From Larix sibirica (lineage: Eukaryota; Streptophyta; Pinopsida; Pinales; Pinaceae), in contig NWUY0303928441.1 of NCBI GenBank assembly GCA_004151065.3, forward strand, positions 1-13,307: a stretch of 13,307 nt of DNA. Direction: 5' to 3'. Below the pieces are notes generated by a model. That model was not told the origin of the DNA. It ran no database searches and saw only the letters and a program-made list of their open reading frames with translations. Each line of letters begins with the position of its first letter. The stretch's first letter is position 1. The position numbers and the translations under genes are program-made. This document shows, piece by piece, positions 1 to 8,481 of this stretch.

Positions 1-344
1 GATAGTTGAAATACATTCCGAAGTTACATATACATTAACAGAATGGGCTCGAGACAATGCAATACCAGGTAATATTAGTTGATTATAAAAACATTGAAAA
101 TATTGTTTCTAAAAGAGAGTACTCCCTAGTTACTCCAGATAGGATTGGTTACATTATTGAAAACATTTGTTATGATTGTGAGCCTTATACTTACCAAGCA
201 TTCAATAAAGTGGTTATGAGATTTGTATATGTCACAAAATCACCACTTTATAAATTTGTGGATTTTAATTTAGACACACAAGTAGGATTATTGCTTTCAA
301 TCTTTAAGGGAACAGAGAAATCAAGAACGAAACTTTATTGGTAG
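1..344 (+). pseudogene. Unrecognised coding remnant, 5' end outside window, frameshifted
   Basis: I do not recognise this protein. An open frame of 95 codons runs from the ATG at 57 to the TAG at 342-344. The same sense strand is also open upstream in frame 2 from base 2, reading IVEIHSEVTYTLTEWARDNA before a stop at about 86. Both parts look like protein of ordinary composition, so one coding region with a frameshift near 57-85 is more likely than a gene starting at 57. The C-terminal part (RFVYVTKSP, then FNLDTQVGLLLSIF, then TKLYW) loosely resembles the N-terminal region of Mutator-like (MULE) transposases, where an aromatic strand, an acidic 'D-x-V' step and a final 'LYV' recur. That resemblance is from memory of the family pattern and is weak. 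No transposase core is present downstream. Confidence 0.3.
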
Positions 345-510
345 GATATTTAAAATTTATTGTTTAGTGTTTAAAGTTATAAATATATTTTAATTAATTA
401 CAATTTAATGGAACTCTTGTTTATTTATGTTACAAGCATAAGCCTCATATTTTCAGCTCTAATTGTGATTCACTTATAGTGATATTGAAATCATACATAT
501 TGCATCTTAG

Positions 511-717
511 GTGAAAGATGAGATTTATGATCCTACTCTTATTAATGAGAAACTTGGAGGTAAACATAGTCAATACTTTAGAAATATAACATATGGGGAA
601 AATGATTGAATGAGAGATTGTAAACATTTATCAAATTCCACGAGCATTGATTACTTATTTGTAGATACATTTGAAATCAAGGAGATTTGGTTTTGTATTT
701 GCTCCAAGATCGTGTAA
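511..717 (+). pseudogene. Short exon-like open frame, unidentified
   Basis: A frame opens at 511, directly after TGCATCTTAG, which looks like a plant 3' splice site. It reads KDEIYDPTLINEKLGGKHSQ and onward to a TGA at 607-609, then stays open to the TAA at 715-717. I do not recognise the product. It lies about 170 bases downstream of the remnant ending at 344 and on the same strand, so it could be a second exon of the same decayed gene. A simple GT-AG join from 341 to 511 does not keep the frame open. The in-frame TGA means it is broken or that chance is at work. Confidence 0.18.
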
Positions 718-994
718 GATTATGCTATTTTTTTAAAACGGAAACAAAAAATAGTATTTGTATTAAAAAGGCTAAGCACAACCATTCTTTACGAAAGGTC
801 TACAATTTTTTTTTATCTTCAACATTATGTCTGCTATAGATAAAACTCCTACAACATATAGTTCTGCAAGATTCCAATTTTTTCCAACCAAATTATTGTC
901 TTCTTCCATAACATGGGTACTATAGACCCTGATGAACTGATTACAAAGAAACACACAAAAAACATACAAAATAGTTGGATAAAGGACTATCCTA

Positions 995-1469
995 CTATTC
1001 CCACTTTCCTGAGATTCCATAAACTGGTTGCAACACATAAAATTCATTCATAGGGATGATTTCATTGTAGGGAAACTCCTGAAATTGGATGCAATGATTC
1101 ATCTTGGTCAACTGACTAAGCTCTTTCCTAACTTCCTCCATTGAATCCATAAGTTCCCTTGTGTTGTCATTTAGATCATCGATACAAGACTCCATACATG
1201 CCAGACGAATAGAATTGTACTTTTCATCTTCAGACAAAGACGTATTGAAATGAAGAGCTTTGCTGGAGGTTTCAAAGACTGCCTTGAGACTCCTCTTGAA
1301 GTCTTCCAAATTTCCCCTAAAATTCACGAAACTTTCCTTCCATGAGGCCATATTTCCCTCAACCACAATGATGGTCGAGCTAATACCAAATAAATGTGCT
1401 CCCCACTCTCCAATCAGAATCCAAGAGGAAAAAATGAATTCCTCTGATAAAAGGAGAGCTTTTTGAGAC
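995..1469 (-). CDS. Unidentified acidic, helix-rich ORF (hypothetical)
   Basis: The minus strand is open from just after the stop at 1469-1471 down to the stop at 995, about 157 codons. The first ATG is at 1351 (MASWKESFVNFRGNLEDFKR), giving about 118 residues; a GTG at 1366 is a possible but unlikely plant start. The protein is rich in E, D, K, S and M. Its middle part (LNDNTRELMDSMEEVRKEL, about residues 70-90 from the ATG) has the heptad-like spacing of an amphipathic or coiled-coil helix. I recognise no domain, signal peptide or membrane segment after the ATG. It is on the same strand as the RNase H remnant upstream but in a different frame from the 1491-1886 ORF. It may be a piece of the same old retroelement, a captured gene fragment, or chance. 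Confidence 0.3.
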
Positions 1470-1490
1470 TAAGGAAGACCTCGCTCAATT

Positions 1491-1886
1491 TTAGCATTTG
1501 TGTTCCATCCTTTGCTTACCCTTATGAACTTTTATAACTGAACAATTTTCCTTCTGGAGAGCTCCATCCACGAGATTTGAATCCATTAACCCTCCCTTCT
1601 TGTCACAATAAATGTTGCTCAGAACGAATGTGTGAGCATGCACAAAGATATAGAGAGGAAGCCTTGCATATTCAATGCAATAAATACCCAACTCATGCCT
1701 GACTGCCATGAAGTGCTTGCCACAAGGATTATGAACATGCACCTTGCTAGCTGGATGCATGTCAAGATTATTCTCAGGGGGGATGCCAATTCCTTGAGTT
1801 GTTACATAATTCTTTTTCTCTTTTATGTCCTTCATATAGCACTTGACCTTTGATCCTAATTCATGACTAGATATCATGGAACTCAT
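1491..1886 (-). pseudogene. Unidentified ORF in frame with the upstream RNase H remnant
   Basis: A 131-residue frame starts at the ATG at 1884-1886 (MSSMISSHELGSKVKCYMKD) and stops at 1491. I do not recognise it. It has exactly the same reading frame as the RNase H domain upstream on the minus strand, separated by the stops TAG (1890-1892) and TGA (1914-1916). The whole stretch from about 2255 to 1491 can therefore be read as one continuous frame with three stops. This suggests it was once the C-terminal part of the RNase H-bearing polypeptide, or the remains of a fused gene. It contains several His and Cys residues (for example HVHNPCGKH) but no clear metal-binding pattern. Alternatively the shared frame is coincidence (about one chance in three). 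Confidence 0.3.
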
Positions 1887-1913
1887 TTCCTAACCTTGGA
1901 TTGATTCATATAA

Positions 1914-2290
1914 TCAATAATTGAGTCCTTTCTCACTCATAAGACCTTGATTAGATAGCTTATCAGTAATGCTATTATTTTCTCTTCTAATATGGTAAGA
2001 ATTTACATTTCAATGCCTGACTAGGTTTAGAATACGCTTATGAATCCTCCCACAACTTGTAGCACTTTCCTTAAAAGGGTTGCGCATCTTGGATATTACC
2101 TTCTTGGAATCACCAAAAACATGGATAATTATGATGTTTAATTGAGAAACAATTTCCATAACTTGATAAAGCGTCAACCATTCAGCTTCATTCTTGGTTT
2201 TTGTTTCCAAACTCCACACTAAAGAATTAACTATTTTCCCTCCAAGATCAAAGATGACCCCCCCCCTGCACCTGCCACCCCCGCAGGTAA
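1914..2290 (-). pseudogene. Decayed RNase H-like domain of a plant retroelement
   Basis: The minus-strand frame reads VIFDLGGKIVNSLVW, then TKTKNEAEWLTLYQ, then VFGDSKKVISKM, and after a TGA at 2010-2012 resumes in the same frame with YHIRRENNSITDKLSNQG. This is the order of motifs in the RNase H-like domain of plant retroelements (RVT_3 type): TNNxAEWxAL with the catalytic Glu (codon 2181-2183), the GDS catalytic Asp (codon 2109-2111), and RExNxxAD-L with the last catalytic Asp. The first catalytic Asp (DGA motif) is missing. Just upstream a run of nine G on the coding strand (2258-2266) puts the glycine-rich PAGVAGAGG lead-in out of frame, and similarity ends near 2290. There are thus at least one frameshift, one internal stop and a 5' truncation. 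It could come from a LINE or from an LTR element's RNase H; it is too short to decide. Confidence 0.75.
2258..2286. other. C-rich (+ strand) island at the RNase H break
   Basis: Nine C in a row (2258-2266) followed by CTGCACC, CTGCCACCCCC and GCAGG make a small GC-rich patch inside very AT-rich DNA. Read on the minus strand it encodes the Gly/Ala-rich lead-in of the RNase H domain, but the homopolymer length shifts the frame. The + strand sequence GCAGGTAAGAT at its right edge matches the 5' splice-site consensus CAG|GTAAG. The coding signal here is on the other strand, so that match is probably chance. Confidence 0.5.
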
Positions 2291-2464
2291 GATTATGATA
2301 TAATAGATATAAAATTATACTTTAATTTTATCATTTTTAATTTATGTTTGTTTCCTCCGTTTTACTTAATTAATTTTGTCCATTTGGTGATTAGGAACAA
2401 CACTATCATGTTGCTTATAGAAGGAAAGAAATTGCATATCCATTGAAAATGATACACTACACAT

Positions 2465-2767
2465 TAATATATTAAATCACTTCCAGATGAAATGCAAGAA
2501 GTTGGTTTGAAGAAAGATGATTTTTGTGAATCATGTGTGGTAAAGGAGCCTCAACCACTATTGAAAGGCTTGTTTAGAAATGATCACTTTGGAAAACTTG
2601 CAAACATACAAGACCCAGTGGAAGAACATAATGACATCTTAGGAGAAAGTCAATCTCCTCAAATTGATGATGTCTTGTTGAAAATGAAGAATTTGGCATA
2701 TTTGATATTATTGATTAATTGTAAGATTTCCTCGAAAAACATGCTCAATTTGACATATTATTGATGA
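2465..2767 (+). CDS. Small unidentified ORF
   Basis: The frame is open after the TAA at 2465-2467, with an ATG at 2492 (MQEVGLKKDDFCESCVVKEP) and a stop at 2765-2767, giving about 90 residues. The N-terminal 70 residues are acidic and look like ordinary soluble protein (NDHFGKLANIQDPVEEHNDI). The last 20 residues are hydrophobic and probably non-coding read-through. I recognise no domain. Five residues upstream of the ATG (KSLPDE) continue the same style, so the ATG may not be the original start and this may be one exon or fragment of a longer gene. There is no supporting neighbour; the flanks are AT-rich. Confidence 0.25.
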
Positions 2768-5593
2768 GTAATATTTGTAATGTTTTGACGTTGATATTTT
2801 ACAACAAGAATAAATATGTGTATATTGTTTTTTTTATGTTCTTTACTATATTATTTGGTTTACTTTTTGACCTTCATTATGACCAAAATCACTAATTTTA
2901 ACCATACAAATGCTTTATTTGACATGGTATTTAAAAGAAAAAGCTTCTAAAATGTATACATTTTTAATTATAAATAAGTTTTAAATGTTTATTTGGATAA
3001 ATATTTAAAAGTAGTGTTATTTAGATACAATTATTACCTATGCATTGAAGTAAAGTTAAAACAGGTTAAAAATAATAGTTTACATTGTATTTTATAATGT
3101 ATAACATCCTAAATTAATTAATAATAAATAATTAGATGAAAATTGGAACCTTAAAACAATGAATGACATATAATTTTTAATAATGTTTAAAATAGCAAAT
3201 TTTAGGTTTAAAAAACATTGAAAAACACGAAAAAACACTTTAAAATAAAAATAATCATTTTAAACAAAAATGGAAAAAATTGAAAAAACATTTAAAAATG
3301 TTGATACTTTCTAACCAATAAGATTTAAAATGACAAAATTCTAACTCAAAAAAGGGTGTTATCAATAACATCTCTTTTTGAAACATGGGTAAAAACAACC
3401 ACAAAACAACCTCTAAAAAATGAGCATTCTAAAGGATTCTCTTCAAGTTGGTAACTATGTTTAGATCTTAAAGAATACCAAAACATGATGTGAAAAGTAC
3501 GGATTAAATATTTAAATAAGGAGATTTTTGGCATACCTCTTTCACTTCTCATTTGTTTCCCCGTATTCTTCATTTAAATAGCGAATTAAAAGACTCCAAA
3601 CAATTACCAATTGTTTTGAAATAAAATAATAAATATATAAATAAATATGACACATTTTTAGAGTTTAGACTTAGAATGTCTCAACCAACTTAAGAGTGAA
3701 ATTATACCGCAACTTAAAGTACCCAGCTCAATGGATTATGAGCTCCCGCAAGTTGATTATCCTCTTTATGGATCCCAAATATTTTCACCTTATGACCCCC
3801 AAAATTTTCTTATATCTAGCCTCCATGAAATCCATGTATCAATAAATAATATCAAATCATAAGCCATCACATAATGTTATAATCACAATAAAATTAAAAA
3901 TGAGTTGGAATAAGGAATCTCCAATTTTAAGTATTAGATTATTATAAAAAACAAGCTTACAAATAATTTACATTTTATCACAAAAATGACTAGCCGAGAC
4001 AACAAAATCACAATATTTTTCTATTAAAAGTCAAGATAAGAGCATCCTTCCCATGCAGAGTATCCAAAATCATCAAGAAAAAGAATAAATTCAACACCAT
4101 ATCTATTCCAAAACCAATCAAAATTTTATTCCAACTCATATAGGATTTCAACAATAATAATCTCCTCATGTTGTGGTTATTTTGGAATGCATTTATTTGT
4201 ATTTCCTTCTCTATGGTCATTCTTCTTTACAAGGTTAGGGTGATCTATACAAATAAATCATACTTCAAACAGTAATACGAAATGAAAAAAATTAACCAAG
4301 GATCCTATTCATATTTCTTAACCCACAAAGACTTAAGCTCAAATGAAATCATCCATGTAAAAAACTAGTAAATTGGGAATTCTGACCACAACTTCATGAC
4401 CAAGCAAGCACAATAATTTGAAAAAAAAGATATGAAAGGATGGAATAAAGTTGAGAAGTTGGATATAGGGAGGGTGGCTTTATTGGATAAGAAAATCAAA
4501 TCCCATAGATGAACATTATCAATAATCATAATAAACAATAACCATTTGTGTGATAAACTAGTTTGTAATTTGCTCTTAAAGAATGACTAGGGGCCAACAT
4601 AATGCTTTAACAAAATCAAATGCATGGTTATGATAGCCTATAAATTTCTCTACCAATTTTTTTAAATGTTTTCTTTCAAAATAAAGCTTTATTAATATTG
4701 GATTAACTATATAAAAAATTGTCTTCAAAAAACCCAACAACAAGGTTAAAATAATAACATACAACCATTGCCAAACAACTCACAATCAATAAACTCAATT
4801 TGAAATTCCTTTCATATGTAATGAGAATAATTAGGTCAACGCTTCATCTCTTAACAAACAAAAGCATTGAGAAAATCAAAACTGGGTGCCCCTATACTTT
4901 AAACCCAAAAACTCAAGATTGAAAACACAAACCATATCAACTTATTAACCATATAAACATCTTAAAGTTACTCAAATATGTTTCTCTGATCATGGAATGG
5001 AGTAGTTACATCAAGATATGCCTCACACAAACAACAACAAAGAGAGAAAAACCTATAGGATTATAGAATTCCCACAACATCAATTTAAGGGCAAAGCCTG
5101 AACAACAATAAACATAACCTAAAATCAAATGTAAGCAACACCAAACATGCAAGGTATGCATGTAGTACAAGTCACTAGAATGTTCAAATAAACAAGGTAA
5201 GAATGCTCAACATATTATCCCAATTGAAATGCAAGATCCCAATAACTAACAAGCTTATCATACTCAAAATTGAGGGCATGACTACTACATGTGGATCCAT
5301 GTTTGAAAAAACAAAATCAATTTTATCATTGAAAATATGTTAAATTTCATGAATTTTCTCCTTTTTGGTCTTTTTCCCCTAACAAAGTTTTTGATGCCAA
5401 AGTAATAATGTTTTTTATTCACATGCAAGAGATTGGAAGGATGACGGAGGAAAAGGTAAGAGGCTAGAAGGATCCTTCCATCCGATTTCCCTCTTGAGGA
5501 TCCTATAAACACTCGAGGAAGACACGCCCTCTACAAGAGAATTTTAGGCATGGTGTGGACACTTGATAATTTTAGGTATTTAGTATAGGTGCA
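2768..5593. other. AT-rich intergenic DNA, no supportable gene
   Basis: Open frames here (for example minus 3346-3573, 4008-4220, 4576-4764 and 5285-5512) are short, low in complexity and match nothing I know. About 3181-3300 is an A-rich low-complexity stretch with repeated short words such as GAAAAAACA. From about 3600 to 5270 the + strand is rich in A and C and poor in G, so the minus strand is T-rich, as in plant introns or non-coding repeat DNA. No RNA gene or terminal repeat was recognised. Confidence 0.6.
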
Positions 5594-5779
5594 TAGAAAA
5601 ACTTTCAAGAGCTTGCGATGGATCTTCCATCATACTTGGATATGACCCTCTCACATCTTTCTAAGGAGATCTCCGAGTAGAACAATGATCTATTTCATAA
5701 CAAAACTCTCTTGGATAAAATTCTACATGGCATTGGAGGAAAAGGAAAAGATGACAAAGGCAAGACTGAAGAACAGTAA
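5594..5779 (+). pseudogene. Short coding-like remnant ending in a lysine-rich tail
   Basis: After a TAG at 5594-5596 the frame reads KNFQELAMDLPSYLDMTLSH, meets a TAG at 5678-5680, then continues in the same frame with NNDLFHNKTLLDKILHGIGG and a tail rich in Gly, Lys, Asp and Glu up to the TAA at 5777-5779. The protein-like composition on both sides of the stop suggests a decayed coding end. I do not recognise the family; a retroelement Gag C-terminus or a gene 3' end are both possible. Direct repeats follow at once (5783-5874). Confidence 0.22.
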
Positions 5780-5782
5780 GGA

Positions 5783-5874
5783 AATCCATATGTACCACTT
5801 ATATCTATGGGAAGTAGTTTATATATAGCCCTTATATATATTCGAAGTAATCCATATGTACCCCTTATATCTAT
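5783..5874. repeat. Pair of 26-bp direct repeats, 66 bp apart
   Basis: The 26-base unit at 5783-5808 begins AATCCATATGTACC and ends TATATCTAT. The copy at 5849-5874 differs by one base (A to C in ACCACTT versus ACCCCTT). The spacer is an AT-rich stretch (TTATATATAGCCCTTATATA) that shares a CTTATAT word with the units, so this may be the remains of a longer tandem array. Confidence 0.8.
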
Positions 5875-6205
5875 TGGTTAGTATTATGTTTTATTATGGC
5901 AAGCTAGGTTAGTACGATAGAGTCCATTCTAATGACAATACAATCTCTAATAATTCCTACAATCTCTAGTAATTCCTCTGTTTCTAATTCCAAGAAATTC
6001 CAATGTCACCATGTAATTTTGTATATTTCTTGACTTTGTTTCAGTATTGAGTCTTGAATCTTTGTAATCATATGGAATGATGATTTTCTAATCATTCTCA
6101 TGCTCTTCCCTATCAAGCATTTTGTATACTTCTCTATTTTACCATTTTAATATAAAACTACCTCTTACTGATAAAAACGTAATGTTGCCTATTCAGCATT
6201 AGTGA
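5875..6205. other. AT-rich stretch with a small stem-loop, no gene
   Basis: I see no coding sequence. A perfect 7-bp inverted repeat, GAATGAT (6075-6081) and ATCATTC (6091-6097), is separated by nine bases. The T-rich run with TCTAATTCC and CAATCTCTA words has the texture of an LTR. There is no TATA box, TG...CA boundary or target duplication to support one. Confidence 0.35.
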
Positions 6206-6317
6206 CATCACCTATTCCATGGGTCATTGTGTATAGTGCGTATAATCAAATTTGAGACAATGGCATCACTATTCCATGTGGCATTGTGTATAATGTGTAT
6301 AATCAAATTTGAGACAG
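6206..6317. repeat. Two-copy imperfect tandem repeat, about 55-57 bp unit
   Basis: Unit 1 (about 6206-6260) and unit 2 (about 6264-6317) share CATCA-C-CTATTCCATG, then CATTGTGTATA, then GTATAATCAAATTTGAGACA. They differ by a few substitutions and small indels. The longest identical stretch is the 20-base run ending in TTTGAGACA (6241-6260 and 6297-6316). No coding frame runs through both units. Confidence 0.85.
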
Positions 6318-6653
6318 TACACTTCATTATAATAACATCACATCGAATAATCAATGTGACTTGTAATTTTGTTTAAATTGTGAGACCAAAATCAATGTGT
6401 CACTTTTATATTTTCAACATTTATAATAGATATATTTATTTTATTTTTTATTTCAAAAAGTAGTCATGAAAAACAACTTTTTTTCTAAATATTCGGGGTT
6501 AAGTGACATATTAATTAGTATTGGTATATTTTTATACTTTCACTTCATTCTTGAATCATTTGAAAGTTTGGGGTAATATTATTTGACTTTTTTTATATAT
6601 AAATTTTTTGAAATGTTTGTTTGTATCAGGTTGAATGTTTTTTTAAGTAGAAA

Positions 6654-6839
6654 ATGATGTCAAATGACACTAACTTTGTATTTGTCCAAGTGGTTTATAT
6701 GATCAAGTATGCTTTGGATCTCATTACAAATATTGATCTTGATTTCGATCAGTTTGCACATATAATCAATTGTAAAAGGCTATCTAGGATTGATTCCAAA
6801 CTTTTTGAGATTGATGATCATAAATGTTATTTCTCTTGA
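6654..6839 (+). CDS. Small unidentified ORF upstream of the CACTA remnant
   Basis: A 61-codon frame runs from the ATG at 6654 (MMSNDTNFVFVQVVYMIKYA) to the TGA at 6837-6839. The later part (NIDLDFDQFAHIINCKRLSR) looks protein-like, but I recognise no domain. It lies about 250 bases upstream of the first recognisable CACTA transposase sequence on the same strand, so it might be an upstream exon or accessory reading frame of that element. It lacks the Cys-rich N-terminal motif usual in Tnp2-type proteins. Chance is quite possible. Confidence 0.15.
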   Translation: MMSNDTNFVFVQVVYMIKYALDLITNIDLDFDQFAHIINCKRLSRIDSKLFEIDDHKCYFS

Positions 6840-7360
6840 ATGAAACAAAAATGCTTACATAGAAGAAGAAATAAAATATCAATAACTTGAAAACGTTTCA
6901 TAGTAAATGGGCACCTAGAAGGGGGAACTAAATAACCAAATATCACCCCTTGGTAAGATCCATAGACATGTTTTTCCTGGATTTTTTAAAGGTTTCATAT
7001 GTTTAATATATTGATACTACGTATATTTATTTGTTTGTATATATAAATACAAAAGTGCCTATACTTGAAATTACTAAGCTATAATTTGTAGTGTCATTGA
7101 TGAGAGTGATGGAGTTGAAGTTGATACCATGGAAGAAAATGTCACTAATATTATTTAGAATGAAGGGATAAATAGGTTGACCCATGACACCTTTGTTTCC
7201 GTTCATGAGGATGTACCCATGGATGATATCTATGATTAAATTCATGATATATCTCTATACGAAACCTCTAAGGAAAGTCTTCTATATGTTATCTTGTTGT
7301 TGGTAGACTTGAGGGTATTGTGGTATTTCAAACATGTGTATGACATATATCTGTTGATAT

Positions 7361-7466
7361 GTAAGATATTCTTCATATAGACTTAAATTTGTATCTACAT
7401 TTTGTGACTGTAGTATTTAGGATGATATATCCACTATTTATTACATTTATTTAAATATTCCTGTAG
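7361..7466 (+). other. Candidate intron of the CACTA transposase (weak)
   Basis: A donor-like GTAAGATATT at 7361 and a T-rich acceptor TTCCTGTAG ending at 7466 flank AT-rich sequence with no transposase similarity. The coding match resumes at once after the acceptor with LLGDILLP. The join is off by one base, so a 1-nt indel must be assumed. Confidence 0.3.
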
Positions 7467-7987
7467 ATTGTTAGGTGATATTCTCCTACCAACATTAAAT
7501 TATTTACCTTGCACATACTACAAATTATGTTACCCTTATGAAATATATATGAATGGAGTTTAAAATACTTAATGGATGTTATACTACTCATATGATATAT
7601 TTGGACAACATGCAACACAACTAAAATTTCCTAAATGTTGAATTAGTAGATATCGAGTTATTCAAATAATAAATCAGGTGCCTTGCAAGATTCTCCATCA
7701 TATCCCCATAATTCCTGTTTTGAATGATTTTTCAAGTGAAAAACATGGCAATGTATGGATTATAATGCATGCAAGAGAAGTGAATATGATGCTATGTGAA
7801 TTCTTGAAAATGGGTTTTCATTTAGGGACATTGAGGAAAGGGAGGTCATTTTTAAAGAAGAACCTCATAATGTTAGACTTTCATTGGTAGTTGATTGTGC
7901 CAATCCATTTGGAGAGATTAGACCCATTTAATTCAATTGGACAATTTTTGTTATAAGCAAAAACCTTCATCCTTGGACGTTAGTAAA

Positions 7988-8165
7988 GAGGAAGCACAAA
8001 ATGTTGGCATTAATTAGTATATGTATTTAGTATCATGAATGTTCACAACATACCATTTCATTTTTATTGTTTGTTAGAGGGAGCACAAAATATCGGCATT
8101 AATTTTTCTAGCTATTTAGTATCATGAATGTTTACGACATACCATTTCATTTTTATTGTTTGTTA
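7988..8165 (+). repeat. 89-bp tandem duplication within the transposase remnant
   Basis: 7988-8076 and 8077-8165 are head-to-tail copies of the same length, matching at about 79 of 89 positions by eye. The copies begin GAGGAAGCACAAAAT and GAGGGAGCACAAAAT, and both end CATTTTTATTGTTTGTTA. Both encode the R-[KE]-H-K-x-x-A-L-I part of the transposase KRK block (frame 3, then frame 2). The element's own coding sequence was therefore duplicated, and since 89 is not a multiple of three the duplication shifted the frame. The divergence suggests it is old. Confidence 0.92.
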
Positions 8166-8381
8166 CAAATTTTGTATGTACATGGAATTAATTATTTGTA
8201 ACCAGTTAAGTAATGTTAGAGATATGGATATATATCTTGAGACAATTATTAATGATATTTTAAAGTTACGAGTCAACGTCACCATGCATGGCATTTACAA
8301 CCATTAGGGCATAAACAATTTCAATTCCACGAAATACTTACATGGATAATTCATGATTCCCCCAAGCAACATATTTTTGTG

Positions 8382-8481
8382 GTATGTAAAGAACAATTGA
8401 ACTCTATATATCCTCTCTTACTTCATTTATTTTGAGTATTCTACTAACATTATCTTATATATTGTTGGCCTTTAATCAAAG
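8382..8481 (+). other. Candidate 100-bp intron of the CACTA transposase
   Basis: The donor G|GTATGTAA at 8382 follows the frame-3 exon ending HIFV. The acceptor AATCAAAG ends at 8481 and the next codon opens the frame-1 stretch FKYACPVCG. A CTAAC branch-point-like word lies near 8443, about 35 bases before the acceptor, within T-rich sequence. Removing these 100 bases joins frame 3 to frame 1 in phase 0 without a stop, which explains the frame change here. A few residues expected between the two blocks are missing, so the exact acceptor could differ. Confidence 0.5.

Noticed and set aside
445-627. Minus-strand 60-codon ORF
   Set aside because: No motif. The + strand frame 511-717 is at least as protein-like, and neither is strong.
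772-1047. Minus-strand ORF overlapping the end of the 995-1469 ORF
   Set aside because: Its first part is the out-of-frame shadow of the better ORF, and the rest is hydrophobic, low-information sequence.
1260-1853. Plus-strand ORFs at 1260-1466 and 1632-1853
   Set aside because: They are antisense shadows of the minus-strand ORFs, with no motif of their own.
3346-5512. Minus-strand ORFs of 62-75 codons (3346-3573, 4008-4220, 4576-4764, 5285-5512)
   Set aside because: Short, rich in F/I/L/K/N as expected by chance in AT-rich DNA, and without recognisable motifs.
7027-7245. Minus-strand 72-codon ORF
   Set aside because: It is antisense to the CACTA transposase remnant, whose + strand motifs continue downstream in order.
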